Part shown: piece by piece, positions 7,949-17,288 of the stretch
Layout of the letters: each line of letters begins with the position of its first letter
How positions within the stretch are numbered: position 1 is the stretch's first letter
Made by a program: the position numbers and the translations under genes
Assembly: GCA_964468745.1 (NCBI GenBank)
Contig: CAYXVY010000079.1
Span: 38,719 to 102,718, forward strand
DNA length: 64,000 bases
Source of the DNA: JACPRB01 sp964468745
Lineage (GTDB): Bacteria > Planctomycetota > MHYJ01 > JACPRB01
Direction: 5' to 3'
The notes under the pieces: generated by a model
The model's database searches: none
What the model saw: only the letters and a program-made list of their open reading frames with translations
Told to the model about the DNA's origin: nothing

Positions 7949-9067
7949 CTACTTTGGCTGCTCTTCCTTCGGCGCCTCGCCCGACAGCGCCCCCAGTTCC
8001 TTCTTTGCCGCCTCCGCCCACGGAGTCCCGCCGTAGCGCATCACCTCGGACCAGTAACCGATTGCGCGCGACTTGTATTCGTTCTTCGCTTCCGGCTTCT
8101 CGGCGGCCTCGGAGAGCTTGAGCGAGCAGCGCCCGGCAATGAGCAGCGCCTGCGCGTATTCCTCCGCCTGGTCCCGGGCAGCCGGAGGACCCACCGAGAT
8201 CGCCTGCGCGCACATAACGAGCACCTCGCGCACCTTCGTCTTGTCGCCCCCCGCGTCTTTCCACATCGCCTCCGCCAGCCCGGAGCACCCGGCCTGATAC
8301 AGCGCGGGCGACACGGTCGCGCGGTCGCCCGTGTACTTGCCGCACGCGGCCTTGAGATCGTCCATCTTCCGCAGCGCACGCAGGCAGCGCAGGATCCCGA
8401 GCTTTCCCTCGTCGGCGATGCCGGTGTTGGAGTTCGTCGAGAGCCGCTCGTACGCCGACTGCGCACCGCCGTAATCGCCCTTGCGATAGTGCGACCGCGC
8501 GAGCTCGACCTGCGCCTCGCTTCCGATCGGCTCAGGTTCGGCCTTCATTTCCTCGAGAATCTCGTTCACCTTGGCGTCGTCCAGCTTGCGGGCAATCGCC
8601 AGCCCCGTCCTGAAGGAGTCCAGCCTGAGTCGGCAGTCGCCACACTCCATGCGGAGGCGCTTCATCATGCCGAGCGCCTGGTCCGCCTCGCCCTTCTGGT
8701 CGAGCGTGACTGCCCAGTTATAATAGAGGTACTGCTTGTGGAGCGGTTCGCGGTCCTTGTTCTGGCCGATCTCCGTCAGCGCCGCCTCGTACAGCGTCAG
8801 CGCCTTGTCGAAGTTCTTCTGCTGCGCAGCCTGGTTGGCGCGGTTGAGGGTCGAGGGCGTATCGCCGAGCTTCACGTCACGAACGTCCTCGTTTTTCAGC
8901 GTGTGCGACTTGCTCGACGTATCGACCATGAGGACCTGGGTCGACGAGAGTTTCGTGATCTTCCCCTTGAGGACCTTGCCGTCCTTCAGGGTGACCTCGT
9001 CGGGCCCGGCGGTCGGGGGTTTGGAGGGCTGGGCGAGCAGTACGAGCAGGGCGAGAATCGCGTTCAC
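7949..9067 (-). CDS. Exported protein with SH3-like N-terminus and TPR-type repeats
   Basis: The 372-aa product has a short signal peptide (NAILALLVLLAQPSK). A small beta segment follows (DEVTLKDGKVLKGKITKL, about 24-60), as seen in many planctomycete secreted proteins, then TPR-type helical repeats (for example ALTLYEAALTEIG, ARSHYRKGDYGGAQSAYERL). A protein-interaction role in the periplasm is likely. The start is GTG 9067, which overlaps the stop of the upstream gene (GTGA) and so implies translational coupling. A longer frame reaching 9274 only shadows that gene. Confidence 0.78.
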   Translation of the reverse strand: MNAILALLVLLAQPSKPPTAGPDEVTLKDGKVLKGKITKLSSTQVLMVDTSSKSHTLKNEDVRDVKLGDTPSTLNRANQAAQQKNFDKALTLYEAALTEIGQNKDREPLHKQYLYYNWAVTLDQKGEADQALGMMKRLRMECGDCRLRLDSFRTGLAIARKLDDAKVNEILEEMKAEPEPIGSEAQVELARSHYRKGDYGGAQSAYERLSTNSNTGIADEGKLGILRCLRALRKMDDLKAACGKYTGDRATVSPALYQAGCSGLAEAMWKDAGGDKTKVREVLVMCAQAISVGPPAARDQAEEYAQALLIAGRCSLKLSEAAEKPEAKNEYKSRAIGYWSEVMRYGGTPWAEAAKKELGALSGEAPKEEQPK

Positions 9068-10005
9068 TTCATGCTCCTGAGTTTGGCGTTGATCACCTGC
9101 TGACCTTCGGTTCCGTTGTAAAGCGGGATCGACTCCTCGAGCGATTCGCGCGAGGTGGCGGAGGCGACGAGCGTCTCGGCCGCCTTCTTCGAGGCCATGT
9201 TGATTTCCCGTTCCTCCTGCTCGAGGCGGCTCCTGAGCAGGGGATCGCTCGACGTTTCGCCGAACTGCCGCCATTCGCGGATGGCCTGCGAGAAATTGCC
9301 CTTCCCCAGGAAGTCGCGCTCAACGCGCGCCTTGACCTGGTTGTAGTCCTTCTGCCAGTCGCTCTGAGACTCGGTGGCGACCCAGCGGCGCAGGTCCTCG
9401 CGGATGTCGCGCAGGTCCTTGCCGCCAGAGGTGTTGCCGTAGTCCAGGAGGAGTTTGTGGCACTCGTCCCAGAATTCCTTCGCGCGCTTCATCGCCGTCC
9501 CTTCCGACTTCGCCTGTTCGACCTTGTTCTTGAAGTCGCGCACCTTGCCGATCGAATCGCGCTCGGCGTTCACCATCGGGCGCAGCCCAGCGGCCAGGTT
9601 CTCGAGGCTGCTGTAGTTCTCACTTCCCCTGAACGAAGGATTGCTGAGACCCTCTTCGACCAGCGCGAGGGCTTCCGCGTGCTTTCCGGCGCTCTGGAGC
9701 GTGCTCGCCTTTCCGATGATCTTCGAGATCTTGGCGTCGATGTCGGGGGCGCGCCGGCCCGAACCGCCCCCGCCGCTCATCATCATGAAGCCGCCGCCGA
9801 GAAGAACGACGGCGCCCACACCGATGCAGACGAAGAGCGTCGTTTGATCTTTCTTCTCCTGCTTGGGGAGCGCGGCGCGACCGTCCTCCTCCTGCTGCTG
9901 CGGCTGGCGGCCGGTGGCGGTGCGCACGTTGCGCGTCGTTTTACCCGTACGCCCGATGGCCCCGGACTTGGTCGTCGGCTTGGTGCGTCGAGGGTCGATC
10001 GTCAT
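9064..10005 (-). CDS. Single-pass membrane protein, helical extracytoplasmic region
   Basis: The 313-aa product has a basic, Thr/Arg-rich cytoplasmic tail (about 1-52), one transmembrane helix (TLFVCIGVGAVVLLGGGFMMM, about 55-75), a short glycine-rich linker, and then about 230 residues of charged helices. No enzyme motif is visible. Its start ATG at 10005 overlaps the stop of the preceding gene by 4 nt, and its own stop overlaps the next GTG, so three genes are translationally coupled. The architecture matches its neighbours at 7019-7942 and 10002-11123, which suggests paralogous or co-evolving envelope components. Confidence 0.75.
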   Translation of the reverse strand: MTIDPRRTKPTTKSGAIGRTGKTTRNVRTATGRQPQQQEEDGRAALPKQEKKDQTTLFVCIGVGAVVLLGGGFMMMSGGGGSGRRAPDIDAKISKIIGKASTLQSAGKHAEALALVEEGLSNPSFRGSENYSSLENLAAGLRPMVNAERDSIGKVRDFKNKVEQAKSEGTAMKRAKEFWDECHKLLLDYGNTSGGKDLRDIREDLRRWVATESQSDWQKDYNQVKARVERDFLGKGNFSQAIREWRQFGETSSDPLLRSRLEQEEREINMASKKAAETLVASATSRESLEESIPLYNGTEGQQVINAKLRSMK

Positions 10006-11123
10006 GGCTTGATCCCGCGGATGGTTTCCTCGAGCTTGTCCGCCTGGGGCAAGCCTTCGTACCCCTTCCGCGCGCCCTCCAGCAGTTTCATGGCGTCGGC
10101 CTTCTTGCCGTCCTTCACCAATTTGCCCGCCTCGGCCACGAGATCTTTGATCGTGCCGTCTGCCAGGCGTCCGTGCTTCGCGCGCTCTTCCTTCAGTTTC
10201 GCGGCGAGCTCCGGCTGTTCCTTCTCCTTGAACTTGTCACCGAAGTCCTTCAGGAGCTTGAAGGCCCCCACGTGGTCGCGCGTCTCCTTCGAGGCGAGCT
10301 TGAGGGCGTCCGCCTGCAGCTTCACCCACAGGGACGGCCAGGAGACGCTAGCGAACGACTCGAGGATCTTCGTGATCTCCGTCTTGATCTCTGTAAGCTT
10401 CGGGCCGTGGCGCGACAGGTTATGCAGGTCGTGTAGCGCCTTGACTTCGTCGTAGAGTTGCGTCGCGAGCGCCTCGTCCCCGGGCGCCTTCTCCTTCGAA
10501 TCCTCCCACTTACGGAGGAACGGCAGCACTTCGCTGTCCGCCTCCTTCTGGCGCTTGATGAGCTCCTCGAGCGGGAAGATGTTCTTGCAAAAGACGTTAT
10601 ATTCCGCGACGCAGTACTTCTTGTACTTCTCGTTGTCGCGGACCGAGATGCAGAGTGCGAGCCGCTCGACGGTCTTCTCGTCGCCGAGATCCTTGAATTG
10701 CTTGCTCAGATCCGCAATCTCTTCCTTGAGTTTCTTGGGGTCGTCCTGCGTCATGCCGATCGCCCAGACGATCCCCGCGATTGCGCCGATCGCGAGCAGC
10801 GCGCCGCTCGCCATCATGAACGTCCGGCCGGAGATCGCGGGCTTCCCCCCGCCGACGTGTGAGCGTGCTGATGACCGCGCTGAGGCGCGGCCCGTCGTGC
10901 GCTTGTGAGCCCCTGTAGGTTTCTGGACCTGTCCGGTCGCCTTCTGCACCTGGCCCGTGGCCGGACGTTGCGTTGGAACCTGGCCCGTCGACCCGCGCGT
11001 CGGCGCCGTGCTGCCGGTGGTCACCCGCTGAGTGGTGGGCTTCACCTGCTGCGTGGCGGGCCGGATCGCCTGCGTGGCGGGCTTCGCCGCGGGATTCCTC
11101 TGTGTCGACCTTCCGTCGGCCAC
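10002..11123 (-). CDS. Membrane protein with a Thr/Pro/Gln-rich repetitive cytoplasmic tail
   Basis: The 373-aa protein opens with about 95 residues of low complexity. These include reiterated TGQVQK and PATQ/PTTQ units and many threonines. One transmembrane helix (FMMASGALLAIGAIAGIVWAIG) and a charged helical extracytoplasmic region follow. The unordered Thr-rich tail would face the cytoplasm, where Ser/Thr kinases such as those in this window could modify it (inference). It is the first gene of the six-gene minus-strand set running down to 6567. The 163-nt gap upstream holds its likely promoter. Family not recognised. Confidence 0.75.
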   Translation of the reverse strand: MADGRSTQRNPAAKPATQAIRPATQQVKPTTQRVTTGSTAPTRGSTGQVPTQRPATGQVQKATGQVQKPTGAHKRTTGRASARSSARSHVGGGKPAISGRTFMMASGALLAIGAIAGIVWAIGMTQDDPKKLKEEIADLSKQFKDLGDEKTVERLALCISVRDNEKYKKYCVAEYNVFCKNIFPLEELIKRQKEADSEVLPFLRKWEDSKEKAPGDEALATQLYDEVKALHDLHNLSRHGPKLTEIKTEITKILESFASVSWPSLWVKLQADALKLASKETRDHVGAFKLLKDFGDKFKEKEQPELAAKLKEERAKHGRLADGTIKDLVAEAGKLVKDGKKADAMKLLEGARKGYEGLPQADKLEETIRGIKP

Positions 11124-11286
11124 TCCAACCTCCTTGAGCAGGTGCGCGTCATCCCTAACCGTCGACGAGCGCTCCCGCGCGATTGTGATTACCCTACCCC
11201 CTGCCGTCTACGACACCGTCCGCCTCCCGCGGACAGCCTATTGGACGATTCTAACCTTTTCTTCGCCAGAGTTACCTCCCGCACGC

Positions 11287-12654
11287 TCATTCGCGGACGA
11301 TCTCGATCCCGTATTCTCCCGCCTTGCGATACAGCGTCTTACGGTCGATTCCCAGCATCTCCGCGGCCGCTTTGACGTTTCCCCTCGTGAGCTTGAGCAC
11401 CTCGGTGATGTGCCGACGCTCGACCTCCTCGAGCGACTGCGACACGTTCGGGGCCGGGCTCAGCAAGGACTTCGGCAGATCCTCCAGCATGATGCGCGAT
11501 TTCGTATTGAGGATCACGCCGCGCTCGATGACGTTTTCGAGCTCGCGCACATTGCCCGGCCACGTGTACTGCTGGAATATGTGCAGCGCCTCGGGCGACA
11601 CATCGAGGACGTTCTTGTGCGTTAGAGCGTTGTACTTCTTGATGAAGAACTCCGCGAGGCCGGGAATGTCCTCGCGGCGCTCGCGCAGCGGCGGGAGCGT
11701 GATCGTGACGACGTTGATGCGGTAATAGAGATCCGACCGGAACTTCTCGTCGCGGATCATCCCCTGGAGGTCTTTGTTCGTCGACGCGACGATCCGCACG
11801 TCGATCTTGATCGAGCGCGTATCGCCCAGCCGGCGCGTCTCGGACTCCTGGAGCGCGCGCAAGAGCTTCGCCTGCATGCCGAGGCTCGTATCGCCTACCT
11901 CGTCGAGGAAGAGGGTTCCGCCCGATGCCGTTTCGAAGAGGCCGGGTTTATCTGCAGTCGCGGTGCTGTGCGCACCTTTAGCGTAGCCGAAGAGTTCGGA
12001 CTCGAGCAGCGTCTCCGCCATCGCGGCGCAGTTCACCGCGACGAATTGCTTCGACGCGCGGTCACTGTGGTGATGGATGGCGCGCGCAACAAGCTCCTTG
12101 CCGGTGCCGCTCTCGCCGAGGACGAGGACGGTGCTGGTCCCGGCTGCGGCCTTGGCGATCGTCTTATAGATCTCCGCCATCGCGCGCGAATGGCCGAGCA
12201 GGTTCACGATCGCCTGGTCGGATGCGGGCGCCTTTTTCTGGGACGTGGCGAGTGATTCCTTCTTCTCGAGCGCGCGCGTGAGCGTCAATTTGATCTCATC
12301 GAACTTGAACGGCTTCGACAGGTAGTCGAATGCGCCCGCCTTCATGGCGTCGACGGCCGTGTCGATGGACCCGAAGCCGGTCATCATGATGACCTGGACC
12401 TCGGGGTGCTTGGAACGGAACACCTTGAGGACTCCCAGCCCGTCCACGCCGGGCATGCGGATGTCGGCAAGCACAATGTCGAAGTCCTCGACGTCCGCCA
12501 AGCGGACCGCGTCGTGCCCGGTGAAGACTTCGCGCACCTCGTAGCCCCACTTGCCGAGCACTTCGCGCAGCATGAGACAGTTTTCGCGGTCGTCCTCGAC
12601 GAGCAGGATCCGAGCGGCGCGCGACCCTTTCGTGCGTTCCACGTCGGTCGCCAT
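11287..12654 (-). CDS. NtrC-family response regulator with altered GAFTGA loop
   Basis: The 455-aa protein has a receiver domain with phospho-acceptor Asp at about 64 (DIVLADIRMPG). An AAA+ domain follows, with Walker A GESGTGKE (about 180), GGTLFLDEVGD as Walker B, and an arginine-finger region. The C-terminal Fis-type helix-turn-helix reads TRGNVKAAAEMLGIDRKTLYR. The loop that contacts sigma-54, normally GAFTGA, reads GAHSTA, so sigma-54 activation is doubtful. I prefer ATG 12654 because a TAGCCT box ends 6 nt before it; ATG 12660 (adds Met-Ser) is the alternative. It follows the TPR gene by about 50 nt. The histidine kinase at 20247-22322 is a candidate partner. Confidence 0.9.
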   Translation of the reverse strand: MATDVERTKGSRAARILLVEDDRENCLMLREVLGKWGYEVREVFTGHDAVRLADVEDFDIVLADIRMPGVDGLGVLKVFRSKHPEVQVIMMTGFGSIDTAVDAMKAGAFDYLSKPFKFDEIKLTLTRALEKKESLATSQKKAPASDQAIVNLLGHSRAMAEIYKTIAKAAAGTSTVLVLGESGTGKELVARAIHHHSDRASKQFVAVNCAAMAETLLESELFGYAKGAHSTATADKPGLFETASGGTLFLDEVGDTSLGMQAKLLRALQESETRRLGDTRSIKIDVRIVASTNKDLQGMIRDEKFRSDLYYRINVVTITLPPLRERREDIPGLAEFFIKKYNALTHKNVLDVSPEALHIFQQYTWPGNVRELENVIERGVILNTKSRIMLEDLPKSLLSPAPNVSQSLEEVERRHITEVLKLTRGNVKAAAEMLGIDRKTLYRKAGEYGIEIVRE

Positions 12655-12706
12655 ACTCATAGGCTACACGCTTATGTGGCCGGGCGCACGTCCGGCAAAT
12701 CGCGCC

Positions 12707-15565
12707 TTAGCGTCCTCCGGTCACTTCGTCGATCTTCTTCCTCAGCTCGAGGAAGCGGTCCTTCATGCCGTGCTTCCCGCCGTCGAATTCCGGGTTGTTC
12801 TTCTCGAGGTTTTCGATGGCGATCTTCGCGAGCTTGATGTCGGAGTCCTTGCCGCGCTCGTAGAGGATCGAGATGCCCATGTACTTCGCGAGCCACCACG
12901 GCTCGGAGTCTGCCTTCGCCACGCGCAGCAGGTTGCCAAACACGGTCGACGCGCTGTCGAAATAGAACTTCTGCCCCTTGCGGCCCATCTCGTAGAAGAC
13001 ATATCCGAGCTCGAGATAGACGCCGAGCAGGGACGGATTCTTCTGCAGCACCGGCACGTTGAGCGCGCTGCTGTCGTCGACGAGCTTGTACGCCTTCACG
13101 ATGTTCTCGTACTGCTCTTTCGCCTTGGCCCAGTCTTCCGCATTGTCGGCGGTGAAGCTGTAGCAGCGCGCGAGCCGCGTCATGAGCGTGATCTTCTGCT
13201 TGTCCGAGAGCTTGCCGACCTTTCCGTCAACCAGGAGCGTGTGCACGAACGCGGCGTCCGACCAGTACTGCCGCTCGCCCACCTTCTTCCCCTTGAGATC
13301 GAGGAAGGAGATGGTCGTGTCGTCGAGTTGATTGAGCTGCTTGGCGATGATGTAGAGCGTGTCCGCGACCGCGAGCACGTCGTCCATCGTGATGCGAAGG
13401 CCACCGGCGGGACCTTCGTTCAACCACTTGGCGTAGTACCGGCTGATCTTCTTCAGATTGGCGTTGATTTTCGCCTGCTCGGCCTTGGCCTTGATGAGCT
13501 CCTGCGTCTGCTCGTCGAGCTTGATGGCCACGGACTTTGCAGCTTGGGCAATCGCCGCGCCGTCGGGGAACTTCTCGAACATGCGCTCAAGCAGCGCCAT
13601 GGCGGGATCGAGTTTGCCGAGCGTGATCATGGCCTGGATCTGCAGAGCCCAGTTCTTTCCAAGACGCGCGTCGTCGGCCGGGATGTCTTTGGCCACCTTC
13701 TCGAGGAACGTGAGGCAGTCGGCGGCGCGGCCGATGGCCTCGTGCATGTAAATCCGGGCAAGGCCGTCGTTGGCAAGGAAGATCAGGTTGTTGCGCGCCT
13801 TCAGCTGGTCGGGGGTGAGACCGGACGGCACGGGGCGCCCGAGGAATTTCTGGAAGGCGTCCTCCGCCTTCTTGAGCGCAAGTTTCATGTCCGCCTTGAG
13901 CGCATCGTCCTTGTTCCCCTTCGACCACTTCAAGAAGGAGTCGACGCGGTAGCAATGTCCTGCGCGTACAAGCGCCTGCTCGTAGGCCGGCGCCTTCTCG
14001 GTCACGGTGAGGTATTTGTCCGCGGCGGCGCGGAGGTCCCCCTTCGCCTCGACTTCTTCGGCGAGGATGTAGGGGATGTTGATCGCGGCCGGGTGGTCCT
14101 TGTGGACGCTTCCGAGATGCTGCATCGCCCGCTGCTTGGCATCCTCGTCGCGCTTCTCCCCCGAGACGGCAAACTCGCTGTTGTAGCAGCGAAGCACCTC
14201 GTAGCACGACTCGCCCGCGAGCGGATCCTTCGGCGCCAGTCGGCAGACTATCTCGAATGCGAGCGCCGCCTCATAATTCCGCTTCATCGACTGCATGCAT
14301 TGCCCGAGCCTGTTGTAGGCCTGCGCGATGTACTTCGTCCGGTCGGCTTCGGCCGTGCACCCCTCGATGCAGCGACGCAGCGCTCCCGCCGCCTCCTTCC
14401 ACTGCTCCTTCGAGAGGTAGCCTTCGGCTGCGCTCATCGCCTGGTCGGGCGACATGGCGAGGACGGCGCTGCCGCCGGAGGCGGCGCCGCCGCTGGAGAG
14501 TTTCTTGCGCGCGATCGCGCCGTAGCGACCTTCCGGATCGGCCTTCTGCACCTCGTTGTAAAGCGAGTTCGCGGCGCCGGACTCCCTCGCGAGCAGGTGA
14601 GCGTCCGCCTTCTCCAGCTTGAGCGCCAAGCCGGCCCACTCCTTCTCGATCCCCTTGTTTTCCTTGAAGACCTGGTCGACGAAGTTCTTCGCATCGCTGG
14701 CGCGGCCCGAGCGTGTGTACATCTGGGTCATCGCGATGTAGCCGTCGTAAATGATGCGGTTGTGGTAGTCGTTCGGACGGATCTTGGCCTCGGCCAGGCG
14801 GTGCTTCAGTGCGATGGTGCCGCGCAGTTTGACCTCCGCCTGCTTCCAGTCGCCGGCCTCGAGCATGCACTGTCCACCGAGGAGCATGGCCTCGAACGCG
14901 ATGGGGCGGTCGCCGTAGTCGAACTCGAAATCCGTGAGCAGCTTTCCGGCCTCCTTGAGGATCTTCTTCTTGTCCTCGTCGTCGGCCTGCTTCGAACGTT
15001 CGTAAAGCGTGCGGGGCAGCTCGAGGCGGGCGTCCATGGTCGCGTTCTCGACCTCCTCGGTCTGCTTTTGCGCCTGCAACGTGGCGAGCGTCTCGCGGTA
15101 AAACTTTTCAGCCTCCCCGTAGACAGTGGCCGCCTTCTTCTTCAGTTCGGCGTGCTTGGCATTGTCCGCTTCGACGTCGAGCGCCTCGGTGATGAGCTTG
15201 GCCTTGCGGGCCATCGCCCAGCCGATCGAGATGCGCGCGTCGAGCGCGAGCTTGTGTGCCGCATTCTCCTTCACGAACTTCTGGAGGATGTTGACGGCGT
15301 CGTCGACCATCTGCTCCTGTTTCGCCAGGTCGGTTTCCGTCGAGGCTTGCGCGAGGCGGATCTCCGAGATGATCAGGGGCACGGAGGAGCGAGCGTCGGC
15401 GGACCGGGCGCTCTTGAGGATGCCGTTGCAGACCTCCTCCGCGAGATCAAACCACCCGCGCTGCGTCAGTGTGCGCGCCAAGTCCGAATCCTCGTCCTGC
15501 GCCCACGCCGGCGTGGCGCAGGCGATCACGGCCGACACTGCCACAACCGCACACGCGATGCGCAT
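12707..15565 (-). CDS. Large exported TPR-type repeat protein
   Basis: The 952-aa product begins with a clear signal peptide (MRIACAVVAVSAVIACATPAWAQ) cleaved after AWA. The rest is helical repeats of TPR/Sel1 type from end to end (for example AEKFYRETLATLQ, KEQYENIVKAYKL, ARCYSFTADNAEDWAKAKEQYE), with no catalytic motif. Such proteins act as extracytoplasmic scaffolds. ATG 15565 is preceded by GAGGAG on the minus strand; the longer frame to 15805 is a shadow of the upstream gene. It lies 29 nt after the cyclase-like gene, within the ExbB/ExbD operon. A long antisense frame (12551-15640) arises only from codon bias. Confidence 0.85.
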   Translation of the reverse strand: MRIACAVVAVSAVIACATPAWAQDEDSDLARTLTQRGWFDLAEEVCNGILKSARSADARSSVPLIISEIRLAQASTETDLAKQEQMVDDAVNILQKFVKENAAHKLALDARISIGWAMARKAKLITEALDVEADNAKHAELKKKAATVYGEAEKFYRETLATLQAQKQTEEVENATMDARLELPRTLYERSKQADDEDKKKILKEAGKLLTDFEFDYGDRPIAFEAMLLGGQCMLEAGDWKQAEVKLRGTIALKHRLAEAKIRPNDYHNRIIYDGYIAMTQMYTRSGRASDAKNFVDQVFKENKGIEKEWAGLALKLEKADAHLLARESGAANSLYNEVQKADPEGRYGAIARKKLSSGGAASGGSAVLAMSPDQAMSAAEGYLSKEQWKEAAGALRRCIEGCTAEADRTKYIAQAYNRLGQCMQSMKRNYEAALAFEIVCRLAPKDPLAGESCYEVLRCYNSEFAVSGEKRDEDAKQRAMQHLGSVHKDHPAAINIPYILAEEVEAKGDLRAAADKYLTVTEKAPAYEQALVRAGHCYRVDSFLKWSKGNKDDALKADMKLALKKAEDAFQKFLGRPVPSGLTPDQLKARNNLIFLANDGLARIYMHEAIGRAADCLTFLEKVAKDIPADDARLGKNWALQIQAMITLGKLDPAMALLERMFEKFPDGAAIAQAAKSVAIKLDEQTQELIKAKAEQAKINANLKKISRYYAKWLNEGPAGGLRITMDDVLAVADTLYIIAKQLNQLDDTTISFLDLKGKKVGERQYWSDAAFVHTLLVDGKVGKLSDKQKITLMTRLARCYSFTADNAEDWAKAKEQYENIVKAYKLVDDSSALNVPVLQKNPSLLGVYLELGYVFYEMGRKGQKFYFDSASTVFGNLLRVAKADSEPWWLAKYMGISILYERGKDSDIKLAKIAIENLEKNNPEFDGGKHGMKDRFLELRKKIDEVTGGR

Positions 15566-15594
15566 AAGGGCTCCTCGTTCCGTGCCTTCGCGGA

Positions 15595-17274
15595 CTACTT
15601 CGACTTGCTGCCGGCTCCGAAGACGTTGGCGTACCGGTAGTACACCTCGAGCGTCAGGGCGTTGATGGCCACCGCATAGACGCGGCCGCCCTCGAATCCC
15701 CAGCGCTCTTCGCCCGGATCCCACGAGCCGTTCTGGCATCCGTCCTTCGCCGTCTTCTGGTTCGGGACGATAGCGTTTTTCATCGGCTCGTTCCACTTCT
15801 TCCACATGCCGCCTTCAGGACCGTCGAACTGGAAGAGGGCCAGCGACGAGTAGTACCAGTAGTAGAAGTCGATCTTGTTGCCCTTCCACTCGGGCAGGTC
15901 GTTGACGAGCAGCTGCACACCGCCGAGGGCCGGATCCGCCTTCTTCTTCTGCATGAAGATGCGGGCCATGATCGCGACCGCCGTCATCGACTGGTGGTGA
16001 TCGAAATTCTCGTTCTTGCCCGGCACGAAGACCTTGCCCGTGCCGCGGTGCGTGTACCCGACCTGGTAGTAGCCGTTCTGGTCCGTGGCCTCGTTGAGCC
16101 AGTTGAGCAAGCCGTCATACGCGGCGCGCGGGAACGACAGCTCCGAAAGCTCCGCGCTCTTGAGCGCCATAACCGCCCATCCGCTGACCGACGTGTCGTT
16201 GTCGCCGCACTTCGCGCTGTAGCGCCACCCCTTGCCGGGGTTCTGCGACGCGACGATGAAGTCGATCGACTTCTGCGCAGGCTCCTTGAGAAGCTGCGTG
16301 GCCGTCATGCCGTATGCTTCCGACAGCGACAGCGCCGCGATCGTGTGATTGTACATGTACTTCGGGCCGCGCTCGCCGATGCACCCTTCGGGGTCCTGGC
16401 GGCTGATCAGCCACTGCATCGCGTTCTTCACGACCTGACCGAACTTGAGCATCTTGCCGGGGTTGCACGGGTCCGGATACTCGTCGCGGGACAGGTGCGA
16501 GTAGCCAGCGCCGAGGAATGCCAGAAGTGAGAGGCCCGTCAGGCCCGCGTCGTACTCGTCCATGCCGTTGCCGCTGCACTTGCCGCCCGCGCACTGGGTC
16601 GTGAAGTGGGACGCCTTCCACGAACCGTCCGGGTCCTGGTGCCGCGCCAGCCACTTGAGGGCCGCCAACACCGCGCTTTCCGTCGCGCGGGTGCCGCCGC
16701 CACGGGCGACGAGGTTCTCACGGCCGCCGAAACGTCCGCCGTACCGGCCGCCGCTGCCGCCGCCGCCGCCGACGCCCATCGTGTCGTACACGCCCGGGGT
16801 CTTGCCGGCCTGCCGGCCACGGAAGCCGCCCGCCTCTCCTGGGATGTACGAAAGGAACTCCTTCGAGTCGCCCTTCATCTGCTTGTAGTCTTCGCCATCG
16901 GCCGACTCGTTGTGGTCGCTCTCCTTCGCTTCGGGGAAGAAGATCGCCGGCTCTTCCGTCGGAGCGGCGGTGTTGGCATCGTCCTTCGGAATGCCCTTGC
17001 GTTCGAAGACGTCGCGCGGACGCTCGATCTCGTTGACGACCGCGGCGCTCGGCGGCGTGACCGCGACGACCATTTCGCCCTCATCGATCGCCATGAGGCG
17101 CTCGACGTAGATGAGCGTCATCGCCAGCATGATCACGACGTGAAGGCCGGCGGACACCAGCCACCATGGAGCGTTCGAAAGCCACCCGCCGCTATCGCTG
17201 TCGACAACGACTTCCTGGGCCTGCTCTTCGGCGCCCTCTTCCGGTCCCTGTTCTTCTTCGACCTTGCGTCCCAT
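15595..17274 (-). CDS. Membrane-anchored squalene-cyclase/prenyltransferase-repeat protein
   Basis: The 559-aa product has an acidic cytoplasmic N-terminus and one transmembrane helix (PWWLVSAGLHVVIMLAMTLIYV, about 37-58), placed as in TonB-like proteins. A Pro/Glu linker and a Gly/Arg-rich stretch follow (about 180-200). From about 205, alpha-barrel repeats of the prenyltransferase/squalene oxidase type appear (ALKWLARHQDPDGSWK, AMQWLISRQDPEGCIG, SIDFIVASQNPGKGWRY, LLNWLNEATDQNGYYQ). The DxDD motif of true squalene cyclases is not evident, so it may bind rather than cyclise. With ExbB and two ExbD proteins encoded just upstream, it may be the effector of a proton-driven envelope complex. Confidence 0.85.
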   Translation of the reverse strand: MGRKVEEEQGPEEGAEEQAQEVVVDSDSGGWLSNAPWWLVSAGLHVVIMLAMTLIYVERLMAIDEGEMVVAVTPPSAAVVNEIERPRDVFERKGIPKDDANTAAPTEEPAIFFPEAKESDHNESADGEDYKQMKGDSKEFLSYIPGEAGGFRGRQAGKTPGVYDTMGVGGGGGSGGRYGGRFGGRENLVARGGGTRATESAVLAALKWLARHQDPDGSWKASHFTTQCAGGKCSGNGMDEYDAGLTGLSLLAFLGAGYSHLSRDEYPDPCNPGKMLKFGQVVKNAMQWLISRQDPEGCIGERGPKYMYNHTIAALSLSEAYGMTATQLLKEPAQKSIDFIVASQNPGKGWRYSAKCGDNDTSVSGWAVMALKSAELSELSFPRAAYDGLLNWLNEATDQNGYYQVGYTHRGTGKVFVPGKNENFDHHQSMTAVAIMARIFMQKKKADPALGGVQLLVNDLPEWKGNKIDFYYWYYSSLALFQFDGPEGGMWKKWNEPMKNAIVPNQKTAKDGCQNGSWDPGEERWGFEGGRVYAVAINALTLEVYYRYANVFGAGSKSK

Positions 17275-17288
17275 TATGTCACCTCGAA

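Noticed and set aside
12551..15640. 1029-aa open frame antisense to the TPR gene
   Set aside because: It mirrors the minus-strand codons of a clear signal-peptide/TPR protein. Its Arg/Leu/Val/His-rich composition is typical of an antisense frame in GC-rich DNA.
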